From contig NC_135123.1 in the NCBI RefSeq assembly GCF_050908995.1, forward strand, positions 13,392,001-13,456,000: a stretch of 64,000 nucleotides of DNA. Reading direction: 5' to 3'. The translations under genes were made by a program, and so were the position numbers. Source of the stretch: Andrena cerasifolii (Eukaryota; Arthropoda; Insecta; Hymenoptera; Andrenidae). Of the stretch, positions 14,456 to 26,274 are shown piece by piece; positions within the stretch are counted from its first letter, which is position 1; every line of letters begins with the position of its first letter. The notes under the pieces were generated by a model. That model made no database searches. It worked only from the letters and a program-made list of their open reading frames with translations, and had not been told where the DNA came from.

Positions 14456-15568
14456 CGCCGTGCTTCCAGGCATATTCCTCTCCCCTTTCGCCCCGTTGCT
14501 CCTTCCGTCGAGCGTGTTATTTACGAGCATCACCGAAGCGAAGGGCACGGGGGGTCTGGACGAGGACCCGAGAACGTCGTCTTCTTCTTTTGGTCCGCTC
14601 TAACTGGTCCACTTGCAGTTTTCGGATGGATTTAAGGCGAATTTCAGGAGTTCAGGGGAGGCTTTCGTGGCCGTGGCTCTGGAAAGGGGTGGAGGATATC
14701 TATGATGATATTGTGTTCTTTGAGTTTACTTTAAGCTCATTTTTCGGTTATCCAAAATTAGACATTTACAAGTTTGTGGGCCCACGTAACTAACAATAAC
14801 CTTTTTATTCAAATTCAGTCGCCTTTATACTCTCGTTTCCCTGTTCCACGAGTGAGCTAGGAAACTGCGGTTCATTCGGTAAAGAAGCCCAGCCTACACT
14901 GTTTCTCAAGACGAGACAGCAACAATCCATAAATCAGCTATGGGGGGAGAATGCGCGCCGGTGTCCGGCTCTCTTCATGCACCGTTGGAGTTGGATTATT
15001 TATCACACTCGCATCGATGTATCCCCGGGCTGTCGCCGTTAATGCAACTGTCCATACGTTTACATTGTCGAGCATGCCAAAATGCGAATGCCCGCACCTA
15101 CGTGATCGTGGCCGCTCCTCGCTGGGAAGAAGCGCAACGCTGGCGCATAACCCTCTGCACTCTCGCTCTCTGTCGAGGAGGGCTGTAGCCGTGGCTGGCG
15201 TCTGATTGATATACGGACTGTTAAGTGTTTGCAATAACCGACGTTTATATCCACCTCTAATACATCCAGCCATAAATAACCGGCCACTTCGAAGCCTGCA
15301 CGCGGCACGAAACGGGAGGAGGTAGATTTTGCAGGCCACTTTCGAGGTGAGACGTTGACCAGAACGTTGCCTTTCGGGGAGCTGACAGTCGCGGGGGTTC
15401 AGTTGAACCTATTTTAACGCACTCTTAGCGGAATTTCTATCTCCTGTTGTTGGCTTGCTCGCCCACACGAACGGGATTCTGTTTCGGGGCAATTCGAGAA
15501 TGATAGACCAAGTTGCAGTTCAACATTGCTTCGATTCTTAGGGATATTCCTCCGTACGAACTATGAAC

Positions 15569-16622
15569 TCAATTCAGGGGTAGAAAAATAAGGGGTAATT
15601 GTAGGTAAGTTCTTCGCGAATTTTCTCTTCTTGTATTATGCTTCAAGGCTCTACAATACCTCGTTGAAGACGGTCGAAAATTGTTCCAGACATATTTGGT
15701 TTCATTTTCCCGTAGCGTCATCTTCAAAGGTGCAATTGATGTCATAAATAAATTAGATGCAGCAATATCCAATTGTGAGTCAGACAATTTCTGCATGTAC
15801 TCGTTCTGGCTCGATGCTCCATCACAGCCCCACTTCGTGTGCAATATAAGATTTTGCTCTTCCAGTTCCTCAATTTCAGCTTGACTTTTTGTTTCGAAGA
15901 TCCTTCTCGTTGTGTGGTCAAGTAAGTCTTGCAGACTAACTTGTGCCGATTTCTCGGTAATCATTATGTTAGAAGGGTAGCATTTATTTTTTTATTCTAG
16001 TACCTTCTTATAACTGGGAAATATATTGTGGCCAATATCTTGCCTTCCTGTTGCTTTCCTGAGAGTATTGTATTGGTGCTTGGTCAGTTTCATTTGAGTT
16101 ATTAGTGCCAGAGCAGAATCAGCATCAAAGGCCCTAGTATTAGCTTCCGGAGCAGATGAAGTAGTAGCAGCGTCGATAAGGTCCTGGGAAAACGAGTCTC
16201 GGTGCTCGCTTACTTTGTATTTCTTCTCTCGATCACAACAGTCTTCAAAATTTTCCTTGGCCTGCCTTCGCTATGTGCAGATAAATCCACAGCTTCTAAA
16301 TCGACACTTACTAAATTTACCGCAAAGACACCTTCCAACCAATCGCAGTATTTTTTATAAAACTTCGCTCTAATACGGTGTACTGACCGAAGTCTCAAGT
16401 CCAACCGTGGTAAAAATCTTTTATTAATTTCACCCAATATTTTATTAATGTGGTCGTCTTCGAAAACCGAATAATTTTCGTGTAAGAAGTGTTCGAATGA
16501 TTTATTCGCGTGGAAGAGAACTTCGCAGAGATCTTTGTACGAAACTGCGAAATTATAGGATTTATTAATTTCAGTATACGACTTTCATAATTTAGGGTTT
16601 TTTCCAGGTTGGAACCACTGTG
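15569..16622 (-). mobile_element. Decayed RAG1/Transib-like transposase, N-terminal half, with terminal heptamer
   Basis: Read on the minus strand, an open frame runs from about 16594 to 16210. It continues after one frameshift near 16215 and one in-frame TAA near 15998 into a stretch starting with ATG at 15964 and ending at 15569. Visible motifs in order are a GRPRK segment, an LTKHQYNTLRK-like helix, a predicted amphipathic stretch and WGCDGASSQ (Asp codon at 15823-15821), followed by NNFRPSSTRYCRA. The CDG motif with following SIAPLKM resembles the first catalytic Asp region of RAG1/Transib recombinases; this is a motif-level judgement from memory. The frame stops without the C-terminal catalytic part. 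The outer end carries CACTGTG at 16616-16622 (CACAGTG read inward), 27 bp outside the first ATG (16588). The few lesions suggest a fairly young relic. An alternative is another RNase-H-fold transposase family. Confidence 0.5.
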
Positions 16623-19027
16623 CGTTGGTGGGCGCGCTTTGGTTAATTTGCGTGAAATCAGCCGTTTACCCTTGGCACGCTCAGTGTGTCGTCACGCCCT
16701 TTTGTGCCCTCGGAGCCATTGAATCCAGTGATCTCTAGGAGGTCCTCCCGAGGGATCCTGGGACACCTGCGATCCTGGGATCCAGGTGTCGGTCACGGCT
16801 TGAAATCCTCGAAATTTCCTAAATCCCTGCCCTTAAGCGCCCCCATCGACGCGTCGAAAGCGTTTTGTCATCGGGAGAGCATACCACGGCCTGGTCGGTC
16901 ACAATGTACCGTCATTAGCAGCTAATAAACGCCGTTAAATAGGATTCGGGGTGAACGAGAGTTGTTGTATTGCAATTTGTCGCCCGGTGATCCGTGCCTT
17001 CCATTCAGTGACCAAAGCAGAATGTTTGCAATTGCTCCTTTAACTGTCCACGTTGACAGTGCGCGGAAGTATCGAACAGGAACAGATAGATTTAGTTTCG
17101 CGGCTAGTCGCGCTGTTGAAACGAGTTCCTCGGCCCCCTCATGGACAAATCTCAGCGCCATCATCGGATTTTGCCTAACTAATTTGACGTTTTATCAATC
17201 ACGAGCTGCCAGCTTGCTGTCGTTTTCATTATGCCGCAGGTTACGCGCGGCTTTTTCCAGCTTGATGGATGAATTCTGCAAGTCTGTAACACGAAACTAG
17301 GGGCCGAGGGTGGGAGGGCTGCGCGTCGACCCACGTACAGGGGGTTGATCGCATTGTTTATGAGATTTTTATGGAGGCGAAATGTTGGGAAAACGCGCGC
17401 CCTCCCGTGATAAGCCGGATAATAAAATGTCGAGCAATCACGGAGGCGTTTTTTTCTCTCTCTGTCGCGGTTGCATAATTAGTGGGTGGTAAGTCTCCTT
17501 TTTTCTCACCTGCCGGGATAAGAGAGGTCGTCTTGTGTACGTTACTTCGTTTTTACGAACCTGTTGAACTTACCGTGCCCATAAATTTCCAGCTCGCGAC
17601 AAATGCACGCTTCCAAGAGGAAGGTTTAGAGAATATGTGATAGTTCTTATTACAAAAGATTACCATTTCCCCGGCGCTTGTACCTACTACTTTCTGCTCC
17701 CTCGAAGGTAATATCATGTAAACGGTAATGGCTCGCGTTTTCCCCCGGCTCGTGGCGGCAAATTGGACTCCGTGCCATCTTTTTTTTTTAGCAGAAGGAT
17801 GAACGTAACGGGTGGCTACTAGCTTTCCGAAGCGTTTCCCACAATAAAGGGCACACGTGAGCTCGTTGCGGGGTGTAGGACGTAGCTTTTTTTACAGGGT
17901 ATCCCTTACACGTCGGATCGGCTCTCGTCAGCGTCTCGTATTGCTTTACACGGAGGATTAAACCGTCAAACTGTCCAAGCACAACTTGGGCCCAGACACG
18001 GCTCATCAGATTTTCCACCTTACTTCACTCTCGCTTCGTCTCGCTACCTCCAGCTCGTAACTCAGCGCTACCGATTGGCATTGATCATTCTCAAAGATCA
18101 ATTATCTCATTCCGCACGGCTCTCCGCGATCCGCGCAAGATAAAACACACCTTCTCGACCTCCGTCGCCCCGGAGCCATCGACTCGAGACAAGACCAACC
18201 GAACCCTGCCCGCTCGACCGAGTCACGAGCCCTCGAGCCCCCCCGAAAAAAAGGGGGCACGGATCGAAGTCGAATTCGCCTCGCCCGAAGGATTAACGCT
18301 CGCCAGCGCGTGTACGCGCGAAATCCAGCGGAGCCGGCCGACTGCCTTCCTTTATTTTTCGCCCTTTCTCTCTCCAGGATTACACGGTGCACGATGAAGG
18401 AGCACAGCACCGCGAAAGGGAGGAACGAGGAAGGAGCCGAGGCACCTGAGCTTGAGACCGGGCGTGCAGCGCTGCCCGTGCCCCCCTCTCGTCCCATCTT
18501 TCTCCCTTGAAGGCGGTCGCTTAGGGTAGCAGCGCCGACGGATATCCTCTTACCGACACGTGGCCTGCACGTGCCCCCTTTGCCGACCAGTCCTGCGAGA
18601 GCAGCGCGGAGAGGGTCCTTCGGGGCAACGACGCTCCCCTCCTCTCGCCCCCGTAAGGCTATTAATTAAGCGAGATTCGGGACACGTCAGATTTTTCGAG
18701 TCTCTCCACTCGCGCCAAGCCTCGGCCTCCTCTCGCTCCTGCTCGCGAACGGCTTTGAAATTCGGCACGGGGGACGTATTGTCGGTTCCTATTCTCCCCG
18801 GTCGAATCCTGCTGCCGAGATCTCGGACCCTGGGTGTCCTATCAAACTGCGATTTTCTTCCGGGGGTCTTTGTAATCATCACTTTGCTATCCCTCGTCTA
18901 CTGGCGCAGATTATTAGATCCTGTGTAGTTTTATCAGCGGTTTGGAGTTGGAAGAAACAGGAGAATTTTAGAACTGGTTTATTGAATGAACCTGTCAGTC
19001 ACTGTGTATAAGAATACTTCCTACATA
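16623..19027. other. Non-coding interval
   Basis: I see no gene or mobile element here. It contains a small inverted repeat around GGATCCTGGGA / TCCTGGGATCC (about 16753-16785) and GC-rich stretches with chance open frames near 18.1-18.9 kb. Confidence 0.5.
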
Positions 19028-19274
19028 TTAGGTTGGCAAGGGTGAAATTTGTAGTTAAGAATATTGAGAACTTTAACAGCTTATTATTTGACAGTGGCTT
19101 AATATTTTACCGTTCTGCTTTTTCTCGTCACAAATCTGATCCATTTTTTAATCGAATTGTCACTTGTGATGAAAAATGGATCCAATACTTTGATGAATAA
19201 AATAATTCCTTATATTTGTAAGTTATCAACAAACTTTGCCTGTTTTTCTGCAAATTTCATCCTTGACGACCTGA
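19028..19274 (+). mobile_element. Internally deleted mariner element with both terminal repeats
   Basis: The left terminal repeat starts TTAGGTTGGCAAGGGTGAAA just after a TA (19026-19027). The right end, CAAATTTCATCCTTGACGACCTGA, is its diverged inverse and is followed by TA (19275-19276). Between them a short frame reads IVTCDEKWI, the conserved mariner transposase motif around a catalytic Asp (codon 19168-19170), then hits a stop. At about 247 bp it is far below the roughly 1.3 kb of an intact mariner, so it is a non-autonomous deletion derivative. A second member of the same family lies at 54.6-54.8 kb in opposite orientation. Confidence 0.85.
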
Positions 19275-21904
19275 TATTTTAATATTTGTGGTACTCGTTA
19301 ACGGTTAATAGCTTAAATACCCATTTTACATAAAATTCATCAAAATCCCACTGTGCCAATATTCATCAACAGATTTCGCTAAATCGCGCGAAAAATGCGC
19401 AACGGAATTACCCAGCGAGTCAACTTGCAACTGCTAAAAACGTTGATCACCGTGACAACAAACATCCCCTCGTTTGTTTGGTTATCCCCGCGGATTAAGG
19501 CTAATTCACAGCGGCACGCGGTGCACGCCCACGATCACGAATCTCGGTGTTCTCTCCGCGGCGAAGAACACGTCGAGCAACGCGTCAGAAACTTTCCACC
19601 AACAAAAGGGCCATGGACGTCCCCGTGGACTGTCCACTTGGAGGGATCAGAATCGACGAAATCCCGTAATCCCCGCGGTGTCCATTGATCAGCACGCGTT
19701 TCCTATACTTTGCAACCGCGCTGGTCACTGTTGGCCGTTCGTGCAAAACGACGATTTCCGTTCCAGGCACAATGGGGGCCCAGGAAAATTTCCCGAATGG
19801 GGCCACCGGGCCGAGAAAAGCGTAGGAGCAGGCCTCCTCGAACATTGTAATATCGTTGTCGAGGGCGAGCGTGTAACTGGCCCACGGTGGTCATTCATCG
19901 ACCTCGACTCTGCTCGCTATACAGGAGAGCCTGGACGCGTGCTTGTGGGCGAGACACGAACCCCGACAATGCCGACAATGCGCACGGGGTGTACCGTTTA
20001 GGGGTGCGCCCGGGTAGCTTTGTGAAAAACGGCCGCCCCCCCACTCGCTTGAAATTGCCGCATTTCAGGGCCCCCGTGCTGCTCTGCTCTTCTTTGCGAT
20101 GTCTGTATTACGCGCACCCTCTGCTACCCCCTTGTCCGTTTCCGTCTCTCCTGACTGAGCTTTGTCACTGGGGTGGCTGTTTTCGTCGCCGAGGCTTTCA
20201 CGGTGGGAGTGAAACTGGTGTCATTTTTTTTTTGTGTTTGGTTCTGGTTTTAAGTTCGATCGTTGCGATCTAACGAGGTTTGTATTGCGAGCGACTCATG
20301 CTGGCGGTGTCTTTGATTCTTCCGCTTGTGATTCATCCCCTGGTATTCAGATTGAAAGAGCAGAGGAATTCTCTCCATGCACCAGTTTCCCCAGTGTCTA
20401 ACTCGCTTTTCAACAAGAAAACGACGCAGCAGAGGGGATGCCGGAAGAGCGCATACAGGAGTCTGCAGCGCGACAGCGGCTTCCGAGCCGAGAAACACGG
20501 GTTCCGGGTCAAAGGGTGGAAGGCTTTTCTATTTCGCTGGCGTACCACGTTGTTCTCGGTGAAAACGTACGAGGAAAAGCTTGGTACTCAGTCTCAAGCA
20601 TTTAATTCCTCCTCTCTAGTCCGTTCTTCGCGTTTTCTTCCGCCTGGAGCGTGCCTGCCTCTGCGGAGAGCAAAGTCACCAGCTGGTTTTGCGCGCGTTG
20701 AAATTGTTGCGCTCGCTGCCGCTGATTACATAGCTCCGGAACTCCGCCGTTTGCTGAATGCTGGACGTAAATTGCGGCACACGAGTCAGTGGCGGCGAGC
20801 TCGCACGGCGAAAAGCTAAAGAGGTGCACGGGCTGTCGCTGTGCTGATTTCGCTGCTCGGCCAGAAGTTGGTCAAGGTTCGCCGTTGGAGTTTAACGAAG
20901 TTCTGCTCAAGAGCTGTTTTAGCTGACGTTAGGAGCGAAACGAGAACCGAGAGCTAAAAGTTGTTCTATTTCGACGTTGCCTTTCATGGGAAGTTATCAT
21001 TCATCAGTGTGTTCTAAACGGCACAAGCAACTGCTCCAGATTCAAACGTGCCCCTGAACATGGGTCCATCTAAACAACTTCAATGACCCAGAAAATTAAC
21101 TTGGTTTCATATTTGAAATTAGACTCTAGATGCTGTACTCCAGACCCCTATGAAACACTCGTTACCGCTAAATGCAAATAACGCTCGGCTCGAAACCGAC
21201 GTTCACCAGCATCCAAAGACATCAGCTACACCATTAAGCGCCGAAAGCGGCACGGTGATCGGTCAATTTATTTCGAAACGCAACAAATAGACCGGCAGGG
21301 GACAGAGGAAGCCGGGCCCCGCAACGCTGCCGAGAACAGGGCATTGTGAGCCTATCAATGAACGAACACAAATTTTAACAGTTCATCCGGTTACGTTGAT
21401 CCCGAAGGTATAAGCGGTTTCACGGCGAGACCCCCGAAACGCAAGGTTTTGCGCTCTTCCATGGGGCTCTTTCACGGCTATCCGGCTCGAGTCCCCGCTC
21501 GTGGGGGGTTCTCAACGGGCGGGGCCCCATTCTCCATGGGGCGCCGGTGGTTCATTGTACCGTCACTGCGTGTTTAGTACTCACGCGTCAAGTTAACAGC
21601 ATCCCTCCCCTTCTCACCTTTTTTCATCTCCTCTTTCTCCGTTTTATTTCCCATTTCTATACGTATATCGAGCGATCTGTTTCCCTCGCCCCGCGGCCAA
21701 GCTCTTCGCGGCGACGATTTTCTTAGACCTCGGAGCCGCGAATGGTCGCCAACTGTTTCTTTGCACCGTTACGTTTGCATGTTTTTCTGTTACTCGGCCG
21801 AGATTGCGAAATTCTCACTCGGCTCGGATCATCGGCCAGCTCTGCTTCGATCATTTAGCGAAGGATCGGGTGAAGTGGATTTTAGGAGTGTAATTGAAAC
21901 GTGG
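19275..21904. other. Non-coding interval
   Basis: No gene or mobile element recognised. Overlapping open frames of 60-180 codons near 19.4-20.8 kb occur on both strands and lack domains or exon-like boundaries. Confidence 0.5.
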
Positions 21905-22715
21905 CACAGTGGGGAAATTTCGCGATTTTATGGCCAAAACCACAAAAATAAATTTTTCAATTCGACAAAATAAATGTAAATGTCAATTGAAGAAATAATA
22001 TGAGTATCAAATGCCACCAATTTTACTGTTAAATGTTTTAATACAAAGCTCGTATAGACTCGCAAATGTTTATGTTCATGTGAGGTTAGACCGATCGCAA
22101 AGAATTCATCCAGATTTTCAAGTTGCTTCAAACACTTATATTGTGTTATCCAAAGATCTGAAAATAATTTCAAGGCATGGATTCAATTCCGGGTGGCGCG
22201 TAAGATATCTTTTTGTCGTCAAAATAATTATGTTTCGGTTTTTAATACGTAATTTATACTATTTTTAAAGTAGTGTTTTAGAAATAACCTTTTCATATAA
22301 GAATCAATTTTCAATACATAAAATAGTTATCAATCCCATAATATCGTGCAATGATTTTCATATATTAGAATTATATATATTAAAAATAAGTTTTGAGGTT
22401 TTGACCACGAAAATGGATATACTTATTTTCAATAGCATACGCAGTATTTTATATATGTTTTAACTTTCCTTGAAAATGATCTACACCAAGATCGAAACGT
22501 CGGAAACTAATCTATATAATTAATTAATTGCAAAATAGCTGTATTATTTTAATTTATTAAAATAATAATTGTTTTAATCTGACCAATCCATTGGCGCCAA
22601 TACCATTGTAGGAAATGGATATAGTTCTTCAATTGACATTTGCATTAAATTTGTAAAATTCGAAATTTTCATTTCTGTATTTTTGGCCATAAAATCGCAA
22701 AATTTCCCCACTGTG
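21905..22715. mobile_element. Non-autonomous Transib-like element (MITE) with CACAGTG ends
   Basis: The ends are long inverted repeats of about 90 bp: 21905-21994 and 22625-22715. Both start CACAGTGGGGAAATTT and stay alignable through GTCAATTGAAGAA. The element is flanked by a perfect 5-bp direct repeat, CGTGG (21900-21904 and 22716-22720). CACAGTG is the heptamer of vertebrate recombination signals, close to the CACWATG ends of Transib transposons, and 5-bp GC-rich target duplications are typical of Transib. The roughly 630-bp interior is AT-rich and has no transposase. An A-rich nonamer-like block begins about 22 bp inside the heptamer on both ends. Boundaries are well supported by the inverted repeats; the superfamily call is inference. 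Confidence 0.75.
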
Positions 22716-24799
22716 CGTGGGGGATAACTGTGGCATTCCCAAAGACTTGGGACTGTGCGACACGTCCCCGTCGATCCTCCTGGACACCACTCCACTGGGA
22801 TGACAGTAACTCACCTTCGAGCAGCGCGCCGCGGTACCTTAAATCAGCATGGTACCTGAATCACTATCACCTCGCGCGATTGGTGGATGATTACCACGTG
22901 GAGAGCAGCCGTAAAACCCAGGCGACGTCTGAAGACACCCAGAGGGAGATAGTCCCGAGGAAGCGGGGTAATCGTCCTCGATAAAGGAGGATCCCGAGCG
23001 TGATCGCGCAAACTCCCCTCTGGCTACCGTTCCACGATCTTCTATCGACGATCGATCTCGCCGTAAAATCTGAACATACAGCCCCGAGGAATCAAAGCGG
23101 GCAACGCGACAGCACGGTCCACGGGCCGACATCTCCGCTTCGTCGACGTGTTTTTCTGCATTCCTCGCGCAGCCCCCACCCTCCCCCCTGTAAACACTGG
23201 ATTTTAATCGCACCACGGAGCTGGGACATGCCACGATGGGTCAGAGGAGATGTTTTCACGGATTCCATCATTCGACGGCGTTATCGAAGCGAGCAGCAGG
23301 GCCGACGGTTTCCGTCTACGTTGCAAACGAAACCGGTTCCTTTTTATGACGGAATATCGGACGGTCGTCGTTCTGTTTCACCTGGTCGTCTCCTCTCGCC
23401 TCGTCCTTCTCCCTTCTGCGCTACACTAGCCATCTTCCTCTCCGTTCAGTTCCTCGCCGAGACCTGTCGTTTTTTTTTTCACCTCGCAGGAGACGCAACA
23501 CCGGGAACAGGAGGAAGGAAGCGGTGGGCGCGTTACGCTCGAGCCACGGCTACAGGGGAAAAAGGACGAGCACCCCTTTTTGTTGCGCTTTTGTCCAGGA
23601 TTGGCCGCGGTCTCCCAGAGTGGATCGAGGTTAGGAGATCCACGGGTGAATCGAGAGTGCTGCTGGTGCAGGATCCAGGGGAAATCGAGTGGCCGGAGAC
23701 GAACATCGGGAAGTAGTATGTTGGTCCTGGAAATTCCTCGAATCATAATCCAACTTCCTAAACTCCATTGTCATTGTGTCTTGAATTCAACTTCGCGTCC
23801 GCAAGAGTGAACGCGGCAGAGTCTCGAAAAAGGCAACGTAAGGGAACGCAAGAGGAAGAGGAGAATGTAAACCTTAACCTGCAGACCCAGTGAAAAAGGA
23901 AGAAAAAAGGAAACCGCGCTCGGTCGAACGTCCTACAATAATTTCTGTCTATCGTGGACACCGGAGCGAGACTCGATCGTTGTGTAACGGCAAGAAAATC
24001 GTGGCCAAAAAGCGTCGAGTCGGTCGCGGATAGAGAGGCGAGCGAACAATGTCGTGTACAAAGGCTTCGATCGACGAATGGGGCAAAAAGATGAAGGCCG
24101 CCACTGTTCCGCCGAATCGACTTTCCAGAGAGGGAAATAAAAAGACCCAGAAGCCCGCTGGAGACCGCAGAAAGCGTGGCCGGATGCAACTGCCTGCTCC
24201 GCTGACTCCTGGATTCTCCTCGAGGCGTCGAATCGATGACGCGAATTTTACCGCTACCGTTCGACTCCCATTTCTGCCCTCCCGTCGCTGCTCCCATCCC
24301 CCTTCGGTGCTTCTGATTCGTGACGGAAGAAAAAAAGTCACGGCTAAACGACGATCCCGCGATGTCTCGCGTGACAAAAGGCGACGAGACGCCTCCCCGT
24401 GTAATTTGGTTTGTTTATGCAAATGCCAGGTGGTTAAGGGCACCGGTGGTTGAATCATCCGTCGAGCAGCGGACTCCCTTTTTTCCTTCCTCGAAACACG
24501 TACAAAACGAGCGTAATGACGGGGCGTGAACGTTCGGCTTTCAATTTGGAGCGAAAACGAGGTGTCTGGGCACTCGAGTACTTTGACGAGTGTCGTGGCG
24601 CTTCGAGGCTCCTTTTTTATCGATTTTATTGTCCCTTAATTAAACGAATCGAAGCTGTAACTGTGAGGCTCGGCTGTTTAGCGGGACGTAACGTACCGTG
24701 ACTATTGGCTGAAGGTTTAGGGGGATTCGCGTTCGAGTTTATACGGGTTTAATTGGGCTTTATTCATCTACAATCATAGACACACAATACACGCGCACG
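22716..24799. other. Non-coding interval
   Basis: No recognisable gene or element. Open frames near 23.0-24.5 kb on both strands are arginine/serine-rich shadows of CpG-rich DNA. Confidence 0.5.
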
Positions 24800-26226
24800 T
24801 TTTCGCTCCGAATACGTGCCGGTGCGCTATATATGGTGCACGATGATGGATGAAACGCTCCCTCGCATCATCGTGAACATTAATAGTATCCAAGCCAGTT
24901 ATACCACAAGGGATTCCCTGTGTTTAATGCATTTCACAAAGCGAAAAACCTAAAACTTGTGCATAAGCGCCTACGCCACTGCGCGCTGCAGCTGAGCCGC
25001 TGTCCTCTCGGCGCAGACGGTTCTCCGGTGCAGCGGCGTGGAGCGTAGTCGCGCGACGACAGAGACAGACAAGACAGAAAGGCAGGGATAGGAGAGGAGG
25101 AGAGGGTTCTCTCGTGGGGTTCCCTGCAGGGGCGGTGCTTGTCGTTGGCCCGCAGAGGGGCGCAGGGGCGCCAGTGGGACGGCCTTCGCGGAACCGTGTC
25201 CGCCCCTCCTTCTGTCGTCCCGGCTTTCGCGGTTCCGCCGCGGCGCGGCGCTGCGCCCGGCTGGAACCAGTTGCAGCTGTGCCGGTTCCCTCACTCCGCA
25301 TCGCGGCTTCGCCACGGCAGAGACGGGCCTTGTGTATTTACCGTGGCGCGGCGTGCTCGCGCGTTACCTCGATTCCTGGCGTCGTTGCTCTCGTGGACGG
25401 TGTCGCGGTCGGTCGGGTCTCGTCGAGTTCCGGGCACATGCGCCATGAAACGGGCCTGATACGTCCGCGTCAGGTCGTTCCCATCGCTGGAGGACGCGAA
25501 CTGAGATCGATTCCCGGTTACCCCGAAGCCTCGCGAACGGACTCTCCACGGGCAGGCTGGTAGAGAGATACTCTGGAGTGCAGGTGCGCGGACTAGCCGG
25601 GTGTTGTTCGCTCGCCCGATCGTTCCTTCGTCTACACTGTGGTGCTCAGTGAAGCGGTTTTCCGACCGGTCCCGACGATATGGGACCAGGGATTCTGCGA
25701 CAGGATATACACACGTTACACACGGACTCTGTCCAGCCGCCACGGCACGCGTCGATGAACCTGTCCCTGATCAGTGATTTTGTGCAGTGAGGGGTGTACA
25801 TTGGTCCCAGGGGGACAACGGTGACTCTGATCGAGTGCGTCCGTACTGTTCCCAGCCGGCCGGTAGTAGCTGGTTTCTCGGGGTGCTTAGTTCACGGCGA
25901 GATGTGCCCGCGAGGGCGTGCGTTCTACCCTCGCTCGCTAGACAACTCTCGGTTCTTCTGCATTGCCGCGGTCGCTCGCTAAACGGGGACCCGAGGTAGT
26001 TCGTGGTGACGTTGTTGTGCGCGGAATAAGTTGCTGGACCGAGGGGACCAGGGAAGAGCAAGGTGACAGCGGTGGTGAAGGCAGAAGAAGGAGGCAAAAG
26101 AAGCGAATCTGCGCAGCGGACGCCATCTCCGCGTTATCGGCAAGCGGATCCCCCGGGACTCCCCCCCAAGCAGCTTCGGCGTCGCGCACCCTCGGCGGGA
26201 ACTACCCCGCGACAGCAGCCACCCTG
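24800..26226 (+). promoter_or_regulatory. ap: Putative ap promoter and 5' leader
   Basis: This CpG- and GC-dense stretch ends at the ap start codon. A TATATAT motif lies at 24828-24834, but no convincing initiator follows at the expected spacing, and the transcription start cannot be fixed from sequence. If the leader is contiguous it carries short upstream frames, for example ATG 25755 to stop 25790 and ATG 25902 to stop 25982, which could dampen translation. The frame upstream of the ap ATG is open from about 25963 but contains no ATG, so 26227 is the first in-frame start. An unseen spliced 5' exon further upstream is possible. Confidence 0.3.
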
Positions 26227-26274
26227 ATGGGAGTGTATGAGGAGCGCGCCCCTCCTACCACCGGCATGCACTGG
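26227..26274 (+). CDS. ap: ap coding exon 1 (N-terminal 16 codons)
   Basis: It encodes MGVYEERAPPTTGMHW, ending at TGG before the donor GTGAGT (phase 0). The match to the Drosophila Ap N-terminus (MGV, EER, MHW) is what fixes both the start and the donor. The base at -3 is C, a weak context, but +4 is G, and there is no in-frame ATG upstream. The next exon lies 11.5 kb away. Confidence 0.85.

Larger units (their letters stand above)
1..15568. other. Upstream non-coding region, no gene seen
   Basis: I find no protein domain, no plausible exon chain and no tRNA- or rRNA-like segment here. Open frames up to about 316 codons exist, but they are low-complexity, compositionally biased and overlap one another on both strands, as expected in CpG-rich DNA. 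Contents that can be named are microsatellites near 2.1, 8.5, 11.6, 12.7 and 14.4 kb, a purine-rich stretch near 14.1-14.3 kb, an AT-rich block at about 9.3-9.6 kb and a 16-bp CG palindrome at 10045-10060. Because it lies 5' of a developmental regulator, it may hold ap enhancers, but that is inference only. Confidence 0.6.

Noticed and set aside
13685..14635. 316-codon open frame on the + strand, the longest in the window
   Set aside because: Low-complexity Arg/Gly/Glu and a Ser-Leu run from the CT microsatellite; overlapping open frames on the other strand; no domain and no exon-like context.
24828..24834. TATATAT as a TATA box for ap
   Set aside because: No initiator or downstream element at the right spacing, and the distance to the ATG is 1.4 kb; not enough to call a promoter by itself.
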